Origin: Cupriavidus sp. YR651
GTDB lineage: Bacteria > Pseudomonadota > Gammaproteobacteria > Burkholderiales > Burkholderiaceae
Assembly: GCF_900101625.1 (NCBI RefSeq)
Contig: NZ_FMYZ01000006.1
Location: forward strand, 248,001-312,000
Length of the DNA stretch: 64,000 nt
Direction of reading: 5' to 3'
The translations under genes and the position numbers were made by a program. A model generated the notes under the pieces. That model saw only the letters and a program-made list of their open reading frames with translations. It was not told the DNA's origin and ran no database searches. Positions 62,357-64,000 of the stretch are shown here, piece by piece (position 1 is the first letter of the stretch; the number at the start of each line of letters is the position of its first letter).

Positions 62357-64000
62357 CTATCCGATGATTCTCAACGCCGCCCGGGTGCCCCACCACGCAG
62401 CCTCCTCGAACACGGAAAGGCCGGACAGGTCGGCATGGGCAAACTGGATGCGGCCATCCGCCTGCCGCAGCGCGGCGGCGCCGGGATTGGTCAGGAATCC
62501 TGGCACCGGTGTGGCCATGGCATGGCCGCGTGCGGTGATCTCCACTGCATCGGCATGGCGCCAGAAGTCGCGCCCATAGACCTCGCGGAGGTCCGTGACG
62601 GCGAGGTCCAGCAACGCGGCCGGCGCGGCATCGGCCAGCCAGCGGCGGACGGCGTCAGGCGAGGCCGGCGAGGTGGACGGTGAGCTCGACGATGAGGTGG
62701 CCGGCACGCCTGACGCGGCGTCCAGCGGGCAATAGGCGGTGAAGGCGGTTTCCGCCGGCCGCGCCTGCCGGATCCACTGGTGCGTCGCCACGACGTAGCC
62801 AAGCCCGCGCGATCCGTGCACGACGTTATCCCAGGCCAGCGGCACGCCGGCCGCCTCGGCGGGAAACCCGCGCAGATGAAACGAGGACACCAGCCAGGGT
62901 GCGTGCGGGCGCAGGTGGGTGGCCGGGTCGAAGCCGAACGCCGCCAGCGGCACCACGCGCGCGGCCACGTGAAGCGGCATCGCACAGATTACGCGGCGGG
63001 CGCGCAGGCGATAAGACTTCGGTGGCCGGCCGACGCCGTCGGGCCAATACACGCAGCGCACGCTGACACCGTCGCCCGCCTCGTCAACGCGTACCGCCAG
63101 ACCGGGCCGTCGCCAGCTGCGTGCGGTGCCGTCGGGTGCGTCGCCGACCGTGCCGCTCCCCGGGCCACCATCGGCGCCGCGCCCAGCGCCCCGAAGCGCG
63201 TCGATGCGCGCCGACAGCCGCGTGACGATGCCATGCAGGCCGTCCGGCCACGTCAGCACGGCGCCGTCCGCCGCGTTGCGCGCATGGCCGCCACGGCTGG
63301 CGAAGTAGTGCAGTCCGGCCCAGGCCGACACTACGTCGGCTCCGGCGCCGTAGTCGTCGCGGCAGCAATAGTCGGCGTACCAGTGCAGCGTCGGCGCGGT
63401 GAAGCCTTCGGCGACCAGCCACTGGCGGAAGGTCTGACGGTCGAGTGCCGTCCATGCCGGATCGCGCGACGCCAGCGCGAGGGGAATCGCGAACACCTTG
63501 CGGCCATCGCTTCCCGTCGCGTGACGCAAGGCGTCCATGCGGGCAAGAAAGCGCTGGTGCTGGTCGTGAGACGCGTCGCTGTCGGGAAGCAGCCCGCCCT
63601 GCCATCTGCCGTCGAAGAACAGCCGTTCCTCCGGAGCATGCACGACCACGCGTTCGTCAAAGCGCGGGCGGGCATCGAACGGATCGCGCTCGATGACGCC
63701 GATATCGGCCAGCATCTCGCGCACGTGTGTCGATTCAGCCGACGGCAGCGGCAGGTAGTGCGCGCCGCGCGGATAGGCGATGTCGCCGAACTGGCCGCCC
63801 GCTGCATTGCCGCCGAACTCGGGCCCATCGACCATGACGACATCACGCAACCCGGCGCGCGCCAGCTGCCATGCGGCGGACAGCCCGGCCACGCCGCTGC
63901 CGAGGATCGCCACTTCGCAGCGAAGCTCGCCGTCCGGCTCGGGCCACTGGCGCACATCGCGCAGTGCGTGGCCTTCCGCCATGCCCGGGCGCAGCACCAC
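62357..64000 (-). CDS. FAD-dependent amine oxidase-like protein (5' end beyond window)
   Basis: A flavin enzyme with the dinucleotide-binding GSGVAGLSAAWQLARAG (residues 34-50) and a mononuclear-flavin amine-oxidase character. It contains FGGNAAGGQFGDIAYPRGAHYL, typical of large-FAD oxidoreductases. The frame is open at the window edge, so the true start may lie to the right. A Ser-rich stretch (TSSSSSPSTSP) interrupts the C-terminal half. Substrate unknown; it is on the same strand as the small exported protein and htpX. Confidence 0.78.
   Translation of the reverse strand: MVLRPGMAEGHALRDVRQWPEPDGELRCEVAILGSGVAGLSAAWQLARAGLRDVVMVDGPEFGGNAAGGQFGDIAYPRGAHYLPLPSAESTHVREMLADIGVIERDPFDARPRFDERVVVHAPEERLFFDGRWQGGLLPDSDASHDQHQRFLARMDALRHATGSDGRKVFAIPLALASRDPAWTALDRQTFRQWLVAEGFTAPTLHWYADYCCRDDYGAGADVVSAWAGLHYFASRGGHARNAADGAVLTWPDGLHGIVTRLSARIDALRGAGRGADGGPGSGTVGDAPDGTARSWRRPGLAVRVDEAGDGVSVRCVYWPDGVGRPPKSYRLRARRVICAMPLHVAARVVPLAAFGFDPATHLRPHAPWLVSSFHLRGFPAEAAGVPLAWDNVVHGSRGLGYVVATHQWIRQARPAETAFTAYCPLDAASGVPATSSSSSPSTSPASPDAVRRWLADAAPAALLDLAVTDLREVYGRDFWRHADAVEITARGHAMATPVPGFLTNPGAAALRQADGRIQFAHADLSGLSVFEEAAWWGTRAALRIIG

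Overview
The window looks like a core segment of the main chromosome of a betaproteobacterium of the Burkholderiaceae, most like Cupriavidus/Ralstonia. The evidence is the high GC content, the gene order parAB - atpIBEFHAGDC - hemE - priA - putA, a trifunctional PutA with an N-terminal ribbon-helix-helix domain, and a tandem glycine riboswitch ahead of gcvTHP. The genus is inferred from gene order and protein character, because no database search was possible.

Layout. 1-9.8 kb: chromosome partition genes parA and parB, then the complete F1Fo ATP synthase operon, with a clear sigma-70 promoter before atpI and a 12-bp-stem terminator after atpC. 9.8-10.5 kb: a gene-poor stretch with a strong hairpin. 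10.5-15.5 kb: an HSL-type hydrolase, hemE and priA; the hemE-priA gap holds two perfect DnaA boxes. 15.5-24.5 kb: putA behind four GTTGCA operators, a branched-chain amino acid type binding protein, a TPR protein and a cation/proton antiporter coupled to a YbdK-type ligase. 25.7-34.1 kb (minus strand): gcvT-gcvH-gcvP-yetF-like-sdaA-persulfide-dioxygenase-like-osmC, headed by a promoter, a tandem glycine riboswitch and an intrinsic terminator. 34.3-43.5 kb: a glycine-zipper lipoprotein, rep helicase, an OmpR/EnvZ pair, a lone ABC binding protein, hemN under a perfect FNR box, and a diheme cytochrome c. 43.8 kb: tRNA-Arg(CCG).

44-64 kb is more accessory in character: a Rof-type Rho inhibitor, an OhrR-like regulator without ohr, the copper-resistance locus copSR/copABCD organised around a 36-bp palindrome, an SDR and a BBE-type flavoprotein, arfB, a CYP102 (P450 BM3-type) self-sufficient monooxygenase, an MFS transporter, a GlxA/AraC regulator, htpX, a small exported Ala/Pro-rich protein and a flavin amine-oxidase-like protein running off the right edge.

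Working together: the first 10 kb covers partition and energy conversion close to the presumed origin. The riboswitch operon turns excess glycine into C1 units and, through serine deaminase, pyruvate; the persulfide/OsmC genes behind it may handle sulfur or peroxide stress. The cop locus forms a sensor-regulator-periplasmic oxidation module. The regulatory DNA is the most informative part of the window: PutA operators, FNR box, DnaA boxes, tandem riboswitch and CopR palindrome can all be read directly. I found no CRISPR array, insertion sequence, prophage or wholly new system.
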